Under the pieces are notes generated by a model. The model saw only the letters and a program-made list of their open reading frames with translations, did not search any database and was not told the DNA's origin. This document shows positions 44,165 through 53,882 of a DNA stretch of 64,000 bases, in pieces (positions within the stretch are counted from its first letter, which is position 1; each line of letters opens with the position of its first letter). The stretch spans positions 1,116,001 through 1,180,000 of the forward strand of contig CAVYVA010000002.1 in assembly GCA_963771835.1 (NCBI GenBank), in the 5' to 3' direction. Source of the stretch: CAVQCJ01 sp963771835. Lineage in GTDB: Bacteria > Actinomycetota > Actinomycetes > Prado026. The position numbers were made by a program, and so were the translations under genes.

Positions 44165-45144
44165 GCACGGTCAAGGAGCCCGTCGTCCAGGTCCTGCTCG
44201 ACCGCGACTGGGCCGCCGACAGCCTGGTCGACGACGTGCGGCGCGGGCTCGGTGCGCATCCGCGCAGCCTCCCGCCCAAGTGGCTGTACGACGAGCGCGG
44301 CTCCGAGCTGTTCGACGCGATCACCCGGCTGCCGGAGTACTACCCGACCGAGCGAGAGCGGGAGATCCTGCGTACCCGGGCGCCCGAGATCGCCAGGCGG
44401 TCCGGGGCGACCACGCTGATCGAGCTCGGCAGCGGCACCTCCGACAAGACGCGCAGCCTGCTCGACGCGTTCACCGCGACCGGCCAGCTCGACCGGTTCG
44501 TCCCGGTCGACGTGTCCGAGCTGACGCTGCGCCATGCGGCCGATCAGCTCGCGGTCACGTACCCCGGCGTCCAGGTCGAGGCTGTCGTCGGGGACTTCAC
44601 GCTGCACCTGGGGCAGCTGCCGCGCGGCGGCCGCCGCATGGTCGCGTTCCTCGGCGGCACGATCGGCAACCTGTACGTCGAGGAGCGTGCCGCGTTCCTG
44701 GGTGCGCTCGCCGACACGCTCGTCCCCGGCGACTCGCTGCTGCTCGGGACGGACCTGGTGAAGTCGGCCGACCGCCTGATCGCCGCGTACGACGACCCCG
44801 GTGGGGTCACCGCCGAGTTCGTCGGCAACTGCCTCGCGGTGCTCAACCGCGAGCTCGACGCCGACTTCGACGTCGACGCGTTCGCCTACGTCCCGTTCTG
44901 GGACCCGCGCCTGGAACGGATGGACCTGCGCCTGCGCTCGGAGATGCCGCAGCGCGTACGCATCCCCGGAGCCGGGCTCGAGCTCGACCTGTGCTCCGGT
45001 GAGGAGATCCGGGTCGAGATCTCGACGAAGTTCCGGCCGGACGGGATCCGCGCGGAGCTGACCGCGGCGGGCTTCTCCGTGACCCAGAGCTGGACCGACG
45101 ACGCGGGAGACTTCGCGCTCACCCTGGCGCACCGGGTCGCCTAG
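44161..45144 (+). CDS. egtD: L-histidine N-alpha-methyltransferase EgtD
   Basis: The 327-residue SAM-dependent enzyme trimethylates histidine, the first step of ergothioneine synthesis. Signatures are LPPKWLYDERGSELFDAITR, EYYPTEREREIL, the SAM loop LIELGSGTSDKTRSLLDAF and FLGGTIGNL. The ATG overlaps the egtB stop (ATGA). egtA, egtC and egtE are not in the window; the usual mycobacterial order has egtC between egtB and egtD. The 3' end overlaps the convergent membrane gene by 26 bp. Confidence 0.96.
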   Translation: MSTVKEPVVQVLLDRDWAADSLVDDVRRGLGAHPRSLPPKWLYDERGSELFDAITRLPEYYPTEREREILRTRAPEIARRSGATTLIELGSGTSDKTRSLLDAFTATGQLDRFVPVDVSELTLRHAADQLAVTYPGVQVEAVVGDFTLHLGQLPRGGRRMVAFLGGTIGNLYVEERAAFLGALADTLVPGDSLLLGTDLVKSADRLIAAYDDPGGVTAEFVGNCLAVLNRELDADFDVDAFAYVPFWDPRLERMDLRLRSEMPQRVRIPGAGLELDLCSGEEIRVEISTKFRPDGIRAELTAAGFSVTQSWTDDAGDFALTLAHRVA

Positions 45145-45628
45145 GCAACCCCCGATCCCGGAGGAGCTGGAGGACGATCAGGACGCTGCTGACGAGCAGC
45201 GCCGGCACGTACACCGTCACGATCACCCAGTTCAGGCCGAGCACGTGCGTGAACACGTCGTAGCGCATCGACTGGATGATCGCGTTCACGGTGTCGACGG
45301 TGCCGACGACGATCACCAGCCACACCAGCGGGATCGCCGCGCGCAGGTGCGCCCGGAGGGCGACCAGCGCGACCAGTGCGGCCACAGCGGTGAGCATGTC
45401 GCCGTACCCGATCATCTTCTGGAAGTCCTCGGGGACCCCGGGGCCGACCGAGCCGGGCGCGAGGATCGTGCCGCCGGCGATCCGGAAGACGTGCACCCAC
45501 AGCAGGGGTTGCAGGGCGACCAGCAGCGGAAGCCTGGACAGCCGCGGCACGACGTACCAGACGGCGGCCAGCGCGTAGGCGAGCAGGCTCAGCGAGAACT
45601 GGATGGCGAACAGCACGATCGCAGTCAC
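45119..45628 (-). CDS. Hypothetical integral membrane protein, 169 residues
   Basis: Five hydrophobic segments cover most of the protein, including IVLFAIQFSLSLLAYALAAV at the start and VIVTVYVPALLVSSVLIVLQ at the end. No known transport motif is present. Its last 26 bases overlap egtD. A short AT-rich element just upstream of the ATG may be its promoter. Confidence 0.7.
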   Translation of the reverse strand: MTAIVLFAIQFSLSLLAYALAAVWYVVPRLSRLPLLVALQPLLWVHVFRIAGGTILAPGSVGPGVPEDFQKMIGYGDMLTAVAALVALVALRAHLRAAIPLVWLVIVVGTVDTVNAIIQSMRYDVFTHVLGLNWVIVTVYVPALLVSSVLIVLQLLRDRGLPRRPGAPG

Positions 45629-45672
45629 GGACGGACGCTAGCCTAGTCAGTAGCATCATGCAACGGACACGG

Positions 45673-46860
45673 TCAGTCGCCCGCGATGAGCCCCCAGCAG
45701 GCGAGCGCGCTGTTGACGCTGGTCCAGTAGCCGTACTGCTGGTAGTAGAAGACCGCCCAGTGCGCCTGCATGTCCGGCACGTGCGGTGACGTGGGCAGAG
45801 CCCCGTTGATGGGCGGGTCCGAGGCGTTGCGGACGACCAGCCAGCGGGGTGCGGAGCCGCCGATCTCCTTGGCCACGAGCCCGAGGACCGCGTCACCCAT
45901 CTCGACGCCGCAACCTTCGGTGCCGAGGCCGTTGGTGCTGGTGCCGAACTCGAAGTAGTCGGTGGTCAGGATCGGACGGTAGGCGGGGAAGTCGATCCCG
46001 TCGCACAGCAACCGCGGCGCGTTGGCGAAGCCGGGGAGCAGCGCGCCGAAGGGGTAGTGGGTCGTGGGCGGGCCGAAGTCCGGCTCGTGGAGGCGGGCCG
46101 TGACCACGTCGAGCAGGCCGCTCGCAGAGGCCAGGTGCGTGGTCGGGATGGCCCCCTTGCTCTTGTACTTCTTCCCGTTGAACGGCTCGTTGCGGAACTC
46201 GTCGGCCAGACGGAACTTCGCGGCTCGGGTGATGACCACGTCGCCGAGCTCGGCGTCGACGAACGTGCCGCCGGCGGTCCCGGTGGTGATCATCAGCTTG
46301 GGTCGGGCCTCGGTGATGATCTGCCGGAACAGCTCGGCGACCGGCAGGGTGGCCGTCCCGTCGCCGGTCTTGATGGAGTCCTGGTTGAGGTGCAGCTCGG
46401 ACTTCATGCACAGGACGGTCTTCGTACCGATGGTGGTGCGGTACCAGCTCGCCAGGCGACCCGCGGCGCGGGCCGGCGCGCCCTTGCGGATGGTCGGCAG
46501 CAAGGTGTCGTAGTTGCGCCGGTAGGGGTGCCAGTGCGTCTGGGGATCCACGCCGGGTGTCAGGACGTTCGCCAGCGCGCGCACCTCCGCGGCCGTCCAG
46601 GTGACCACGACGTAGTCCGCCGCCGGCAGCGGTGCGTCGGGGTCGACGCCCGGGTCGTCGGCAGGGGTCGGCGCCAGGCCGGCAGGCCAGCGCCCGGCGA
46701 GCGCCCCGGCGACGCCCCGCTTCGCCATCACCGGTCCGACCGTCGCGGCGACCATGGCTCGGCTCGGCGCGGGGGTCGGCGGCTCCACCACGACCGGGTC
46801 GTAGTCGATGACCCAGCGGGAGACACCTCGACGTCCTCGGACGTAGGCGGAAACAGCCAT
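45673..46860 (-). CDS. Nucleoside-phosphorylase-superfamily protein with an N-terminal extension
   Basis: The 395-residue protein carries a phosphorylase-like core: VVVTWTAAEVRALANVL, a phosphate-loop-like ITTGTAGGTFVDAELGD and VVITRAAKFRL, with later residues DAVLGLVAKEIGG. The N-terminal 75 residues are not part of that fold. Related domains include MTA/SAH nucleosidases and purine phosphorylases; standalone versions also occur as putative immunity effectors. GGGAGG lies before the ATG at 46860. It follows the E1-beta gene after 120 bp and could be in the same operon. Confidence 0.77.
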   Translation of the reverse strand: MAVSAYVRGRRGVSRWVIDYDPVVVEPPTPAPSRAMVAATVGPVMAKRGVAGALAGRWPAGLAPTPADDPGVDPDAPLPAADYVVVTWTAAEVRALANVLTPGVDPQTHWHPYRRNYDTLLPTIRKGAPARAAGRLASWYRTTIGTKTVLCMKSELHLNQDSIKTGDGTATLPVAELFRQIITEARPKLMITTGTAGGTFVDAELGDVVITRAAKFRLADEFRNEPFNGKKYKSKGAIPTTHLASASGLLDVVTARLHEPDFGPPTTHYPFGALLPGFANAPRLLCDGIDFPAYRPILTTDYFEFGTSTNGLGTEGCGVEMGDAVLGLVAKEIGGSAPRWLVVRNASDPPINGALPTSPHVPDMQAHWAVFYYQQYGYWTSVNSALACWGLIAGD

Positions 46861-46980
46861 CCCGAGCCACCTCCCCGTGCATGGGGTGTCGGTGCATGTG
46901 GGGTCGCGCGATGCTCCACAGCCTGCCACTCGACGGGAGGCGGGACGAGCCTCCGACGGCCTAATTCGACCCAGCCCGGA

Positions 46981-47958
46981 TCAGCTCTGCATCGTCTTCT
47001 CGATCGTCTCGGCGATGCGCTGCACGGACGGGATGGCCAGGTCCTCCAGGGCGTCGGCGGACGGCAGCGGGATGTGCGGCGTGGTGATGCGCACGATCGG
47101 GCCGTCCAGCGACCAGAAGCACTCCTCCGCGACGATGGACACGATCTCCGCACCCCAGCCGCACAGCCGGGGGTTCTCCTCGACCGTGAACAGCCGACCG
47201 GTCCGCGCGACCTCGGCCAGGATGGTCTGCGTGTCGAGCGGGACCAGGCTGCGCACGTCCACGACCGTGGTCTCGATGCCCGCGACGGCCAGCGACTCGG
47301 CCGCGGCGAGCGCCCTCGGCACCATCGCCGCGAGCGCGACGATCGTCGCGTCGCCGCCGGAACGCAGCACCTTCGCCGTGCCCAGGGTGTCGACGATCTC
47401 GCCGTCCGGCACGTCCGCCTTGGACGCGTACAGGCCCTTGTGCTCGAAGAACAGCACCGGGTCGGGGTCGCGGACCGCGGCGGCGAACAGACCGATGACG
47501 TCCTCCGGCGTCGAGGGGGCGACGACCTTGACGCCCGGCACGGCCATCGCCCAGTTCTCGACGGACTGGGAGTGCTGTGCGCCGAACCGCAGGCCGCCGC
47601 CGTTGCCCGAGCGGATGACCAGCGGGAACGACACCTGTCCGTCGGTCATGTAGCGGCTCTTGGCCATCTCGTTGGCCACGAGGTCCCAGCAGACGGCGAA
47701 GAAGTCGGAGAACATGATCTCGGCGATGGGACGCAGGCCGGTCATCGCGGCGCCCATGGCGGCGCCGAGGATCGCCTGCTCGGAGATCGGCGTGTCCCGC
47801 ACCCGCCGCGGGCCGAACTGCTCGAGCAGTCCGCCGGTGGCCTTGAACACCCCGCCCGCCTCGGCGATGTCCTCGCCGAGGAACACGACGTTCTCGTCCC
47901 GGGCCATCTCCTGGGCGATCGCCCTCGCCACGGCGCCGCGGTAGGTCAGTTCCGCCAT
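46981..47958 (-). CDS. 2-oxoacid dehydrogenase E1 component, beta subunit (pyruvate/acetoin type)
   Basis: The 325-residue subunit contains the family's VVFLGEDIAEAGGVFKATGG, RVRDTPISEQAILGAAMGAA and VVAPSTPEDVIGL strings, and the C-terminal VDVRSLVPLDTQTIL fold. It pairs with the alpha subunit to form the thiamine-diphosphate decarboxylase. The ATG at 47958 follows GGAGG and overlaps the alpha gene by 13 bp. No E2 or E3 gene lies in the window, so the complex must borrow these or work differently. It ends the LacI-controlled operon. Confidence 0.93.
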   Translation of the reverse strand: MAELTYRGAVARAIAQEMARDENVVFLGEDIAEAGGVFKATGGLLEQFGPRRVRDTPISEQAILGAAMGAAMTGLRPIAEIMFSDFFAVCWDLVANEMAKSRYMTDGQVSFPLVIRSGNGGGLRFGAQHSQSVENWAMAVPGVKVVAPSTPEDVIGLFAAAVRDPDPVLFFEHKGLYASKADVPDGEIVDTLGTAKVLRSGGDATIVALAAMVPRALAAAESLAVAGIETTVVDVRSLVPLDTQTILAEVARTGRLFTVEENPRLCGWGAEIVSIVAEECFWSLDGPIVRITTPHIPLPSADALEDLAIPSVQRIAETIEKTMQS

Positions 47959-49007
47959 GACGAGCCTCCGTCCGCCCACACGTTGGTCATGAGCCGTTCC
48001 TCGCCAGGCGGCGGCGCCGCCTTGGCGGCCTCGGTGGCCTCCTCGACGTCCCGGTCTGCCTCAGCCTCGATGGCCGCCAGCTCCGGCTCGGGCACGCCGG
48101 CGTCCAGGAGCCGTTCGCGGTAGAGGTCGACGGGGTCGTACTCGGCCCACGCCGCGGCCTCGGCCTCGGGCTTGTACTTGCCCGGGTCGGCGCGCGAGTG
48201 CCCGCTGGTGCGGTAGGTGTACGCCTCGATCAGCGCCGGGCCGCCGCCGGCCCTGGCCCGCTCCAGCATCCGGACCGCGGTCAGGTACACGGCGTCCGCG
48301 TCGTTGCCGTCGATGAGGACCCGCTCGAGCCCGTACGCGCCGGCCCGGTCGGCGGCCGGGTGCGCGACGGCGGTCACCGAGGCGATCGGCGTGTACTCCA
48401 TGTACTGGTTGTTCTCGCAGACGAAGACGACCGGGAGCTCCCAGACCTTGGCGAAGTTGAGCGCCTCGTGGAACGCCCCGATGTTCGTGGTGCCGTCGCC
48501 GAAGAACGCGACCGAGACCGACGGACGGCCCTGGTACTGCGCCGACCAGGCGGCACCGAGCGCGATGGTCAGGTGCGCGCCGATGATCGCGTACGAGCCC
48601 ATGACGCCGCGCTCGACGTCGGTCAGGTGCATGGACCCGCCCTTGCCGTGCAGCAGGCCGGTGTCGCGACCGAGCAGCTCGGCCATGACCGCTGTCATCG
48701 AGCTTCCGCGCGCCAGCGTGTGGGCGTGCCCGCGGTAGGTCGCGAAGGTGCAGTCCCCCGGACGCATCGCCTCGCCGAACCCGGCCGCGACGGCCTCCAT
48801 GCCGAGCGAGAGGTGGCTGGTGCCCTTGACCAGGTTCTGCATGAACAGGTCGTAGGCGCGCTTCTCGAAGCGGCGCATGCGGACCTGCTGGCGGTACAGC
48901 GCCAGCGACGTCGCCCGGTCCACCACGCCCTCGGGGCGGTCGAGCAGCTCAGGGTCGATCCCGGGCGGGCCTGTCCGGGTGTGCCGGCGGCCGGTGACTG
49001 CGGACAT
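47946..49007 (-). CDS. 2-oxoacid dehydrogenase E1 component, alpha subunit
   Basis: The 353-residue alpha subunit has the thiamine-diphosphate motif FFGDGTTNIGAFHEALNFA ending in CENN, the phosphorylation-loop-like RTSGHSRADPGKYK, and GTSHLSLGMEAVAAGF. It resembles acetoin and branched-chain dehydrogenase E1-alpha proteins. The ATG at 49007 lies 33 bp after the M24 gene. A short-chain 2-oxoacid or acetoin-like substrate is possible; the operon context suggests a compound imported by the branched-chain-type transporter. Confidence 0.93.
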   Translation of the reverse strand: MSAVTGRRHTRTGPPGIDPELLDRPEGVVDRATSLALYRQQVRMRRFEKRAYDLFMQNLVKGTSHLSLGMEAVAAGFGEAMRPGDCTFATYRGHAHTLARGSSMTAVMAELLGRDTGLLHGKGGSMHLTDVERGVMGSYAIIGAHLTIALGAAWSAQYQGRPSVSVAFFGDGTTNIGAFHEALNFAKVWELPVVFVCENNQYMEYTPIASVTAVAHPAADRAGAYGLERVLIDGNDADAVYLTAVRMLERARAGGGPALIEAYTYRTSGHSRADPGKYKPEAEAAAWAEYDPVDLYRERLLDAGVPEPELAAIEAEADRDVEEATEAAKAAPPPGEERLMTNVWADGGSSWRN

Positions 49008-49040
49008 CGTGTGCCTGCTTTCGCTGTCGATCGGTGGTCC

Positions 49041-50292
49041 TCAGAAGGGGTTGGTGACGAACAGCTCCTCGGCCGGGAACAAGGTCAGGACCGAGGGGCC
49101 GTCCGCGGTGACGACCACCTCTTCCTCGATCCGTGCCGCCGACCTGCCGTCCTTGGCCGGGCAGTAGGTCTCCAGCGCGAAGACCATGCCCTCCTGCAGC
49201 TCGATCGGGTGCTCGAGGGAGTTCAGCCGGGAGATGATCGGCCGCTCGTGCAGTCCCAGCCCGAGACCGTGGCCGAACTGCAGGCCGAACGCCGCCATCT
49301 CGTTCTCGAAGCCGAAGTCGGTCGCCGCGGGCCACAGCCGGGCGATCTGGTCGGTCGTCACCCCGGGCCGGGCCAGCTCGATGGCCGCGTCGATCCACTC
49401 CCGCGCCTGGGTGTACGCGTCGCGCTGGGCCGGGGTCGACCGGCCGACCGCGAACGTCCGGTAGTAGCAGGTGCGGTACCCGTTGAACGACTGGATGATG
49501 TCGAAGTAGACCTGGTCGCCGGGGCGGACCATCCGGTCGGTGAAGTTGTGCGGGTGCGGGTTGCAGCGCTCGCCGGAGACGGCGTTGATCGCCTCGACGT
49601 CGTCCGAGCCCATCTCGTACAGCCGCTTGTTGGCCAGCGCCACGATCTCGTTCTCGCGCACGCCCGGCTTCAGCGCCTCGGTGATGTCCTGGTAGACGCC
49701 GTCCACCATGGCCGCCGCCGTCGACAGCAGCATCAGCTCGTCCGCAGACTTGACCAGCCGCGCGTCGAGCATCACCTGCTGGGCGTCGCGCACCTCGAGC
49801 CCGGCGCGCTGCAGCTCCAGGAACATCGGCGTCTCGGCGATGTCGACGCCCAGCGGCTCCCGGTCGACGCCGTGCTCGACGAGCACCGAGCGGATCTCGG
49901 CGACGGCCGAGGCGATCAGCCCGGCGTCGGGCGCCACCGCACCGCGCAGCCCGAGCATCCCGGCCCGGCTGTCCGAGGGCGTGATCCACGGCGCGAACAG
50001 CTGGTGGTGCCGGGCGGCCGACCCGAAGTCCCACACGATCGGGTCGCCGCCGCGCGTCAGCAGCGTGTAGCGGGCCACCTTGTCGCGGGCCCACTCCCCG
50101 ATCATCGTGGCGGAGACGTACCTGATGTTGTTGATGTCGAACAGCAGCAGCGCGCCGAGGTCGGACGCCTCCAGCGCCGCGCGGGCCCGGGCCAGCCGGT
50201 ACCGGCGCAAGCCGGTCGAAGTCGACCCGCGCCTCGAAGTCGACCCCCATGGGTCCCGGGGTCGGTGGGACTGAGCCGGATCCGGCGGGCAT
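49041..50292 (-). pseudogene. M24 pita-bread-fold protein (creatinase/Xaa-Pro/DddP-like), frameshift near 50213
   Basis: The protein of about 416 residues has an N-terminal creatinase domain (RRYRLARARAALEASDLGAL, LLFDINNIRYVSAT, IVWDFGSA) and an M24 C-terminal domain. The His of QFGHGLGLGLHERP and the Glu residues in EGMVFALETY and ARIEEEVVV are present. The metal motif that normally reads D...SDxTRT has only the first Asp (VYFDIIQS), the second position being Cys (YRTCYYRTF). This suggests a metal-poor, creatinase-like or altered active site. The ATG at 50292 follows GGAGG; an extra base near 50211-50216 shifts the frame. The N-terminal half resembles DMSP-lyase-type M24 proteins by eye. 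Confidence 0.8.
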
Positions 50293-50307
50293 GTCTGCCT
50301 CCTGAGT

Positions 50308-51286
50308 TCAGCCGGTCGCTTCGCGCAGCGCCGGCCCCGGCTGACCGTCGACGGGGGCGCCAGCCCGTCGTCGACCACGACTCCTTCGGCGACCAGCTCG
50401 ACCCCCGACCGCCGGGCCTGCTCGACCAGCAGCGCCGCGAAGTCCTCGTCGGCCGTGACCGCGCCCGACGACGTCCTGGATCAGCTGGTGCGCCGTCGCG
50501 GCCAGCGGCATCGGGACGTGCAGGTCGCGCGCCGCGGCGAGCCCGAGGTCGAAGTCCTTCTGCAGCAGGTCGGACGTGAACGTCGGTGTCAGGTCGAGGT
50601 TGACGAACGCCGGGCGTCTTGTAGCGGGTGAACACCGAGCCGAGCACCGAGCCGTTCATGAACTCGAGGAAGGCCGACCGCGAGATGCCGCCCTGCTCGG
50701 CGAGCACCGTGACCTCGGCGAGCGACTGGACGACGACACCGAGGAAGACGTTGTGCGCCAGCTTCACCAGCCGGGCCAGGTCGCCCTCGCCGACGTATGT
50801 CACGGACTGGCCGAACCGGGCCAGCAGCGGCTCGACCTCGTCGTAGGCGTCGCGCGGTCCGGAGACGGCCACCGACAGCCGGCCCGCCCTGACGACCTTG
50901 GCGTTGCCGCTCACCGGCGCGGCCAGCAGCACCGTGCCCGCGCAGCGCCGCCTCGGCCCGCACCCGGTCGGACGTCTGCGCCGAGACCGTGCTCGAGTCG
51001 ACCAGGTACCGCGGGTGCGTCCGGCTGGCGGAGCAGGCCGCCCGCGACCGAGCGTCACCTCGCAGCAGGTCGGGGTCCGCGGCGACCATGGTGAACACGA
51101 CGTCCCGGCCGGCGAGCTCGGCCACCTAGTCGACGAGCGTGGCGCCCTCGGTCACCAGATCCTCGGCCTTGCTCCGGGTCCGGTTCCAGACGTGCATGTC
51201 GTGCCGGCCGCGAGCAGGCGGCGGACGATCGCGTGACCCATCCGGCCGGTGCCGATCCATCCGACCCTGGTGTCCTGTGCGCTCAT
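50308..51286 (-). pseudogene. 3-hydroxyisobutyrate-dehydrogenase-like NAD(P) oxidoreductase, several frameshifts and one in-frame stop
   Basis: Assembled from several frames, the gene encodes a beta-hydroxyacid dehydrogenase: VGWIGTGRMGHAIVRRLLAA (Rossmann loop), GRDVVFTMVAADPD, YLVDSSTVSAQTSD, AAPVSGNAKVVRAG and KLAHNVFLGVVVQSLAEVTV with the catalytic Lys. A missing base near 51205, an in-frame TAG at 51126-51128 and further shifts near 51050-51060, 50950, 50605 and 50460 interrupt it. The tail VDGQPGPALREATG ends at 50308. It lies between the ABC transporter and the M24 gene and probably oxidises a 3-hydroxy acid when intact. Confidence 0.75.
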
Positions 51287-51359
51287 CACGTGTTCCTCTT
51301 CCGTCGTCGCTGCGGCCCCGGCGAAGTGCTCGGTCTCGCGCACGGAGGGCGGGGCGTCG

Positions 51360-52110
51360 TCACGGCGCGCTCGCCGTGCGCGGCGGCCGCGGCCCGGCCG
51401 CACCCAGGTACAGGCGGGCGACCTCGGGGTTGTCCAGCAGGTTGCGGCCGGTGTCGACGAGGCGGACCGCGCCGGTCTCCAGGACGGCGCCGACGTCGGA
51501 CGCCGCCAGGCCCGAGCGGGCGTTCTGCTCGACCAGCAGGACCGTGCGACCGGCGGCCGACAGGGTCTGGATGCTCGCGAACACCAGCTGCCGGGACTTC
51601 GGGTCCAGCCCGATCGACGGCTCGTCCAGCAGGATCAGCCGCGGGTCCAGCACCAGGGTGCGGGCCAGCTCGACCTGCTTCTGCTCGCCGCCGGACAGCG
51701 ACCCGGCGTGCTCGCGGGCGCGGGTCGCGGCACAGCGGGAAGGCGTCGGCCGCCTCGTCGAGCCTGGCCCGCAGCACGGCCTGGTCCCTGAGCAGGTACC
51801 CGCCCATCAGCAGGTTGTCCCAGACCGACATCGCCGGGAACAGGCTGCGCTCCTGCGGCACGTGCACGATGCCCAGGCGCAGCCGCGCCTTCGGGCTGAG
51901 CCGGCTGATCTCCTGGCCCTCGAAGGTCACCGTGCCCTGCCGCGGGCGCAGCAGCCCGCTGACGGTCTTGAGCACGGTGGACTTGCCGGCGCCGTTCGGC
52001 CCGATCAGGCAGGTGATCGTCCCCGGTGCGACGTCGAGGTCGACGCCCTTGAGGATGTCGCCGGCGCCGTACCCGGCGACGACGCCGCGCAGCTCCAGCA
52101 CGTTGTCCAC
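51360..52110 (-). pseudogene. livF: Branched-chain amino-acid-type ABC ATPase (LivF), frameshift near 51727
   Basis: The first frame from GTG 52110 has Walker A (LIGPNGAGKST) and the Q-loop region GIVHVPQERSLFPAMSVWDN. After one extra base near 51721-51732, the second frame continues with LSGGEQKQ (signature), then LDPRLILLDEPSIGLDP (Walker B) and TVLLVEQNARSGL. Length and motifs are those of LivF. It starts two bases after livG. Confidence 0.85.
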
Positions 52111-52112
52111 GG

Positions 52113-52848
52113 CTACGCCCCCAGGTACGCGTCGAGGACGGCAGGGTTGGACTGCACCTGCTCGGGCGGACCGGTGAAGATCGGGCGGCCGGCGTCGAGC
52201 ACGACGACCGGGTCGCACAGCCGCATCACGAACCCCATGTCGTGCTCGACGACCAGGAACGTGATGCCGGCCTCCTGCCGCTGCCGGATGTGCCGCTCCA
52301 TCGTCTCGATGAGGACCGGGTTCACCCCGGCGGTCGGCTCGTCGAGCATCACCATGCGGGGCGAGCTCATCAGCACCGCCGCGAACTCGAGCAGCTTGCG
52401 CTGGCCGTACGAGAGCTCCGCCGCCATCAGCTCGGCGACCGGGGCGAGGCGTGAACTCCTCCAGCAGGCGCCTCGGCCCGGCTGCGGTCGGCGCGCCCGA
52501 TGCGCCGGGTGAACGTCTGGCGCCACGTGTAGCCGCCGGCCACCGCGAGGTTCTCCAGCACGGTCAGCTGCGGGAACACCCGGGCCTGCTGGAAGGTCCG
52601 GGACAGCCCGTGCCGGTACAGCTGCCCGGCGTCGCTGCCCGGTGACGTCGCGGCCGGCGAACCGGATCGTGCCCGCGTCGGCCCGCAGGTAGCCGGTGAT
52701 GATGTTGAACAGGGTGGTCTTGCCGGACCCGTTCGGCCCGATCAGCCCGGTGACCGAGCCCTCCGGCACGCTCGAGCGTGCAGTCGTCGACGGCCTGCAC
52801 GCCGCCGAACCGCTTGCGCACGCCCTCGACGCTGAGCAGACCGGTCAT
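52113..52848 (-). pseudogene. livG: Branched-chain amino-acid-type ABC ATPase (LivG), several frameshifts
   Basis: The combined frames give MTGLLSVEGVRKRFGGVQAV, then VPEGSVTGLIGPNGSGKTT, then AGQLYRHGLSRTFQQARVFP, and finally ELSYGQRKLLEFAAVL with VMLDEPTAGVNP and FLVVEHDMGFVM. Extra bases near 52768, 52640, 52470 and 52445 split it. The last frame ends at 52113 (DAYLGA). The ATG at 52848 overlaps the permease stop (ATGA). Confidence 0.85.
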
Positions 52849-53882
52849 GGCCGCGCGCCTCCCCGGACGCCGACCGACTCGACCGCCGACGCGGCTGCGG
52901 CCGGGTCGGCGCTCGCGTCCAGGCTCGCCGCGCGGCGCCGGCGGCGCAGCCGGTCCGACAGCGTGGGCAGGATGCCGCGCGGCAGCAGCAGCATGATGAG
53001 CAGGAACACCAGCGCGTACGCGATCAGGTAGAACTGGCTCGCGCCCAGCTGGTACGCCAGGTACTGCTGGCCGGTCTCCAGGATGAACGCGCCGAGCACC
53101 GGTCCCCACAGCGTCGCGCGCCCGCCGAGGAAGGTCATCAGCACGATGGCGATCGTGACCAGCGGGTCCACCGCGAACTGCGGGTAGATGAAGCTCTCGT
53201 AGTACGCCCAGACGCCGCCGACCATCGCGACGATCCCGACGCTCACGCTGAAGGCAGCACCTTGACCCCGGTGACGTGCACGCCGACGCCACGGGCCTTG
53301 TCCTCGTCCGCGCGCACCGACGACCAGGGACAGCCCGACCTTGCTGCGCATGACCAGCCAGGTCAGGCCCATCGCCAGCGCGAGCAGCACGACCAGCACG
53401 AAGTAGTACGGCCGCTCGAACGTCGCCGCGGGGAACGGCGGGATCGGCAGCGCGATGCCCTGCGCGCCGCCGGTCAGGTCGCGCAGGTTGAACGCGAGCG
53501 TCTGGACGACGAAGAGCAGAGTGATGGTCACGATCGCGAACACGTCGGCCCGGGTGCGCATGGAGACCAGGGCGATCGGCCAGCCGATCAGCGCACCGAT
53601 GACGAACACCAGCGGCAGCAGCAGGAACGGCTCGTAGCCGGTGGTCACCTGGTGGCCCTTGAACAGGATCGCCAGCGTGTACGCGCCGATCCCGAAGAAC
53701 GCCGCGTGCCCGAGCGAGGGGTAGCCGGCGAACCCGCCGACCAGGTTCCAGGCGCTCGACATGGTGGCGAACATCAGGGTGAAGATGAGCATGTTGATCA
53801 CCCAGTGCTCGAGACCGAGCAGCGGGGCCGCCACGAGCACCGCGAAGAACAGCCCGCCCCGGGCGAGACCGGGCACGGTCAT
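52845..53882 (-). pseudogene. livM: Branched-chain amino-acid-type ABC permease (LivM), two opposite frameshifts
   Basis: The permease of about 345 residues has ten or so hydrophobic helices; recognisable strings are NLVGGFAGYPSLGHAAFFGI and IGWPIALVSMRTRADVFAIV. The short EAA-like loop reads RADEDKARGVGVHVTGVKV in a shifted frame between an extra base near 53327 and a missing base near 53257, after which the original frame resumes (FSVSVGIVAMVGGVWAYYES). The ATG at 53882 overlaps livH (ATGA). Confidence 0.83.
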
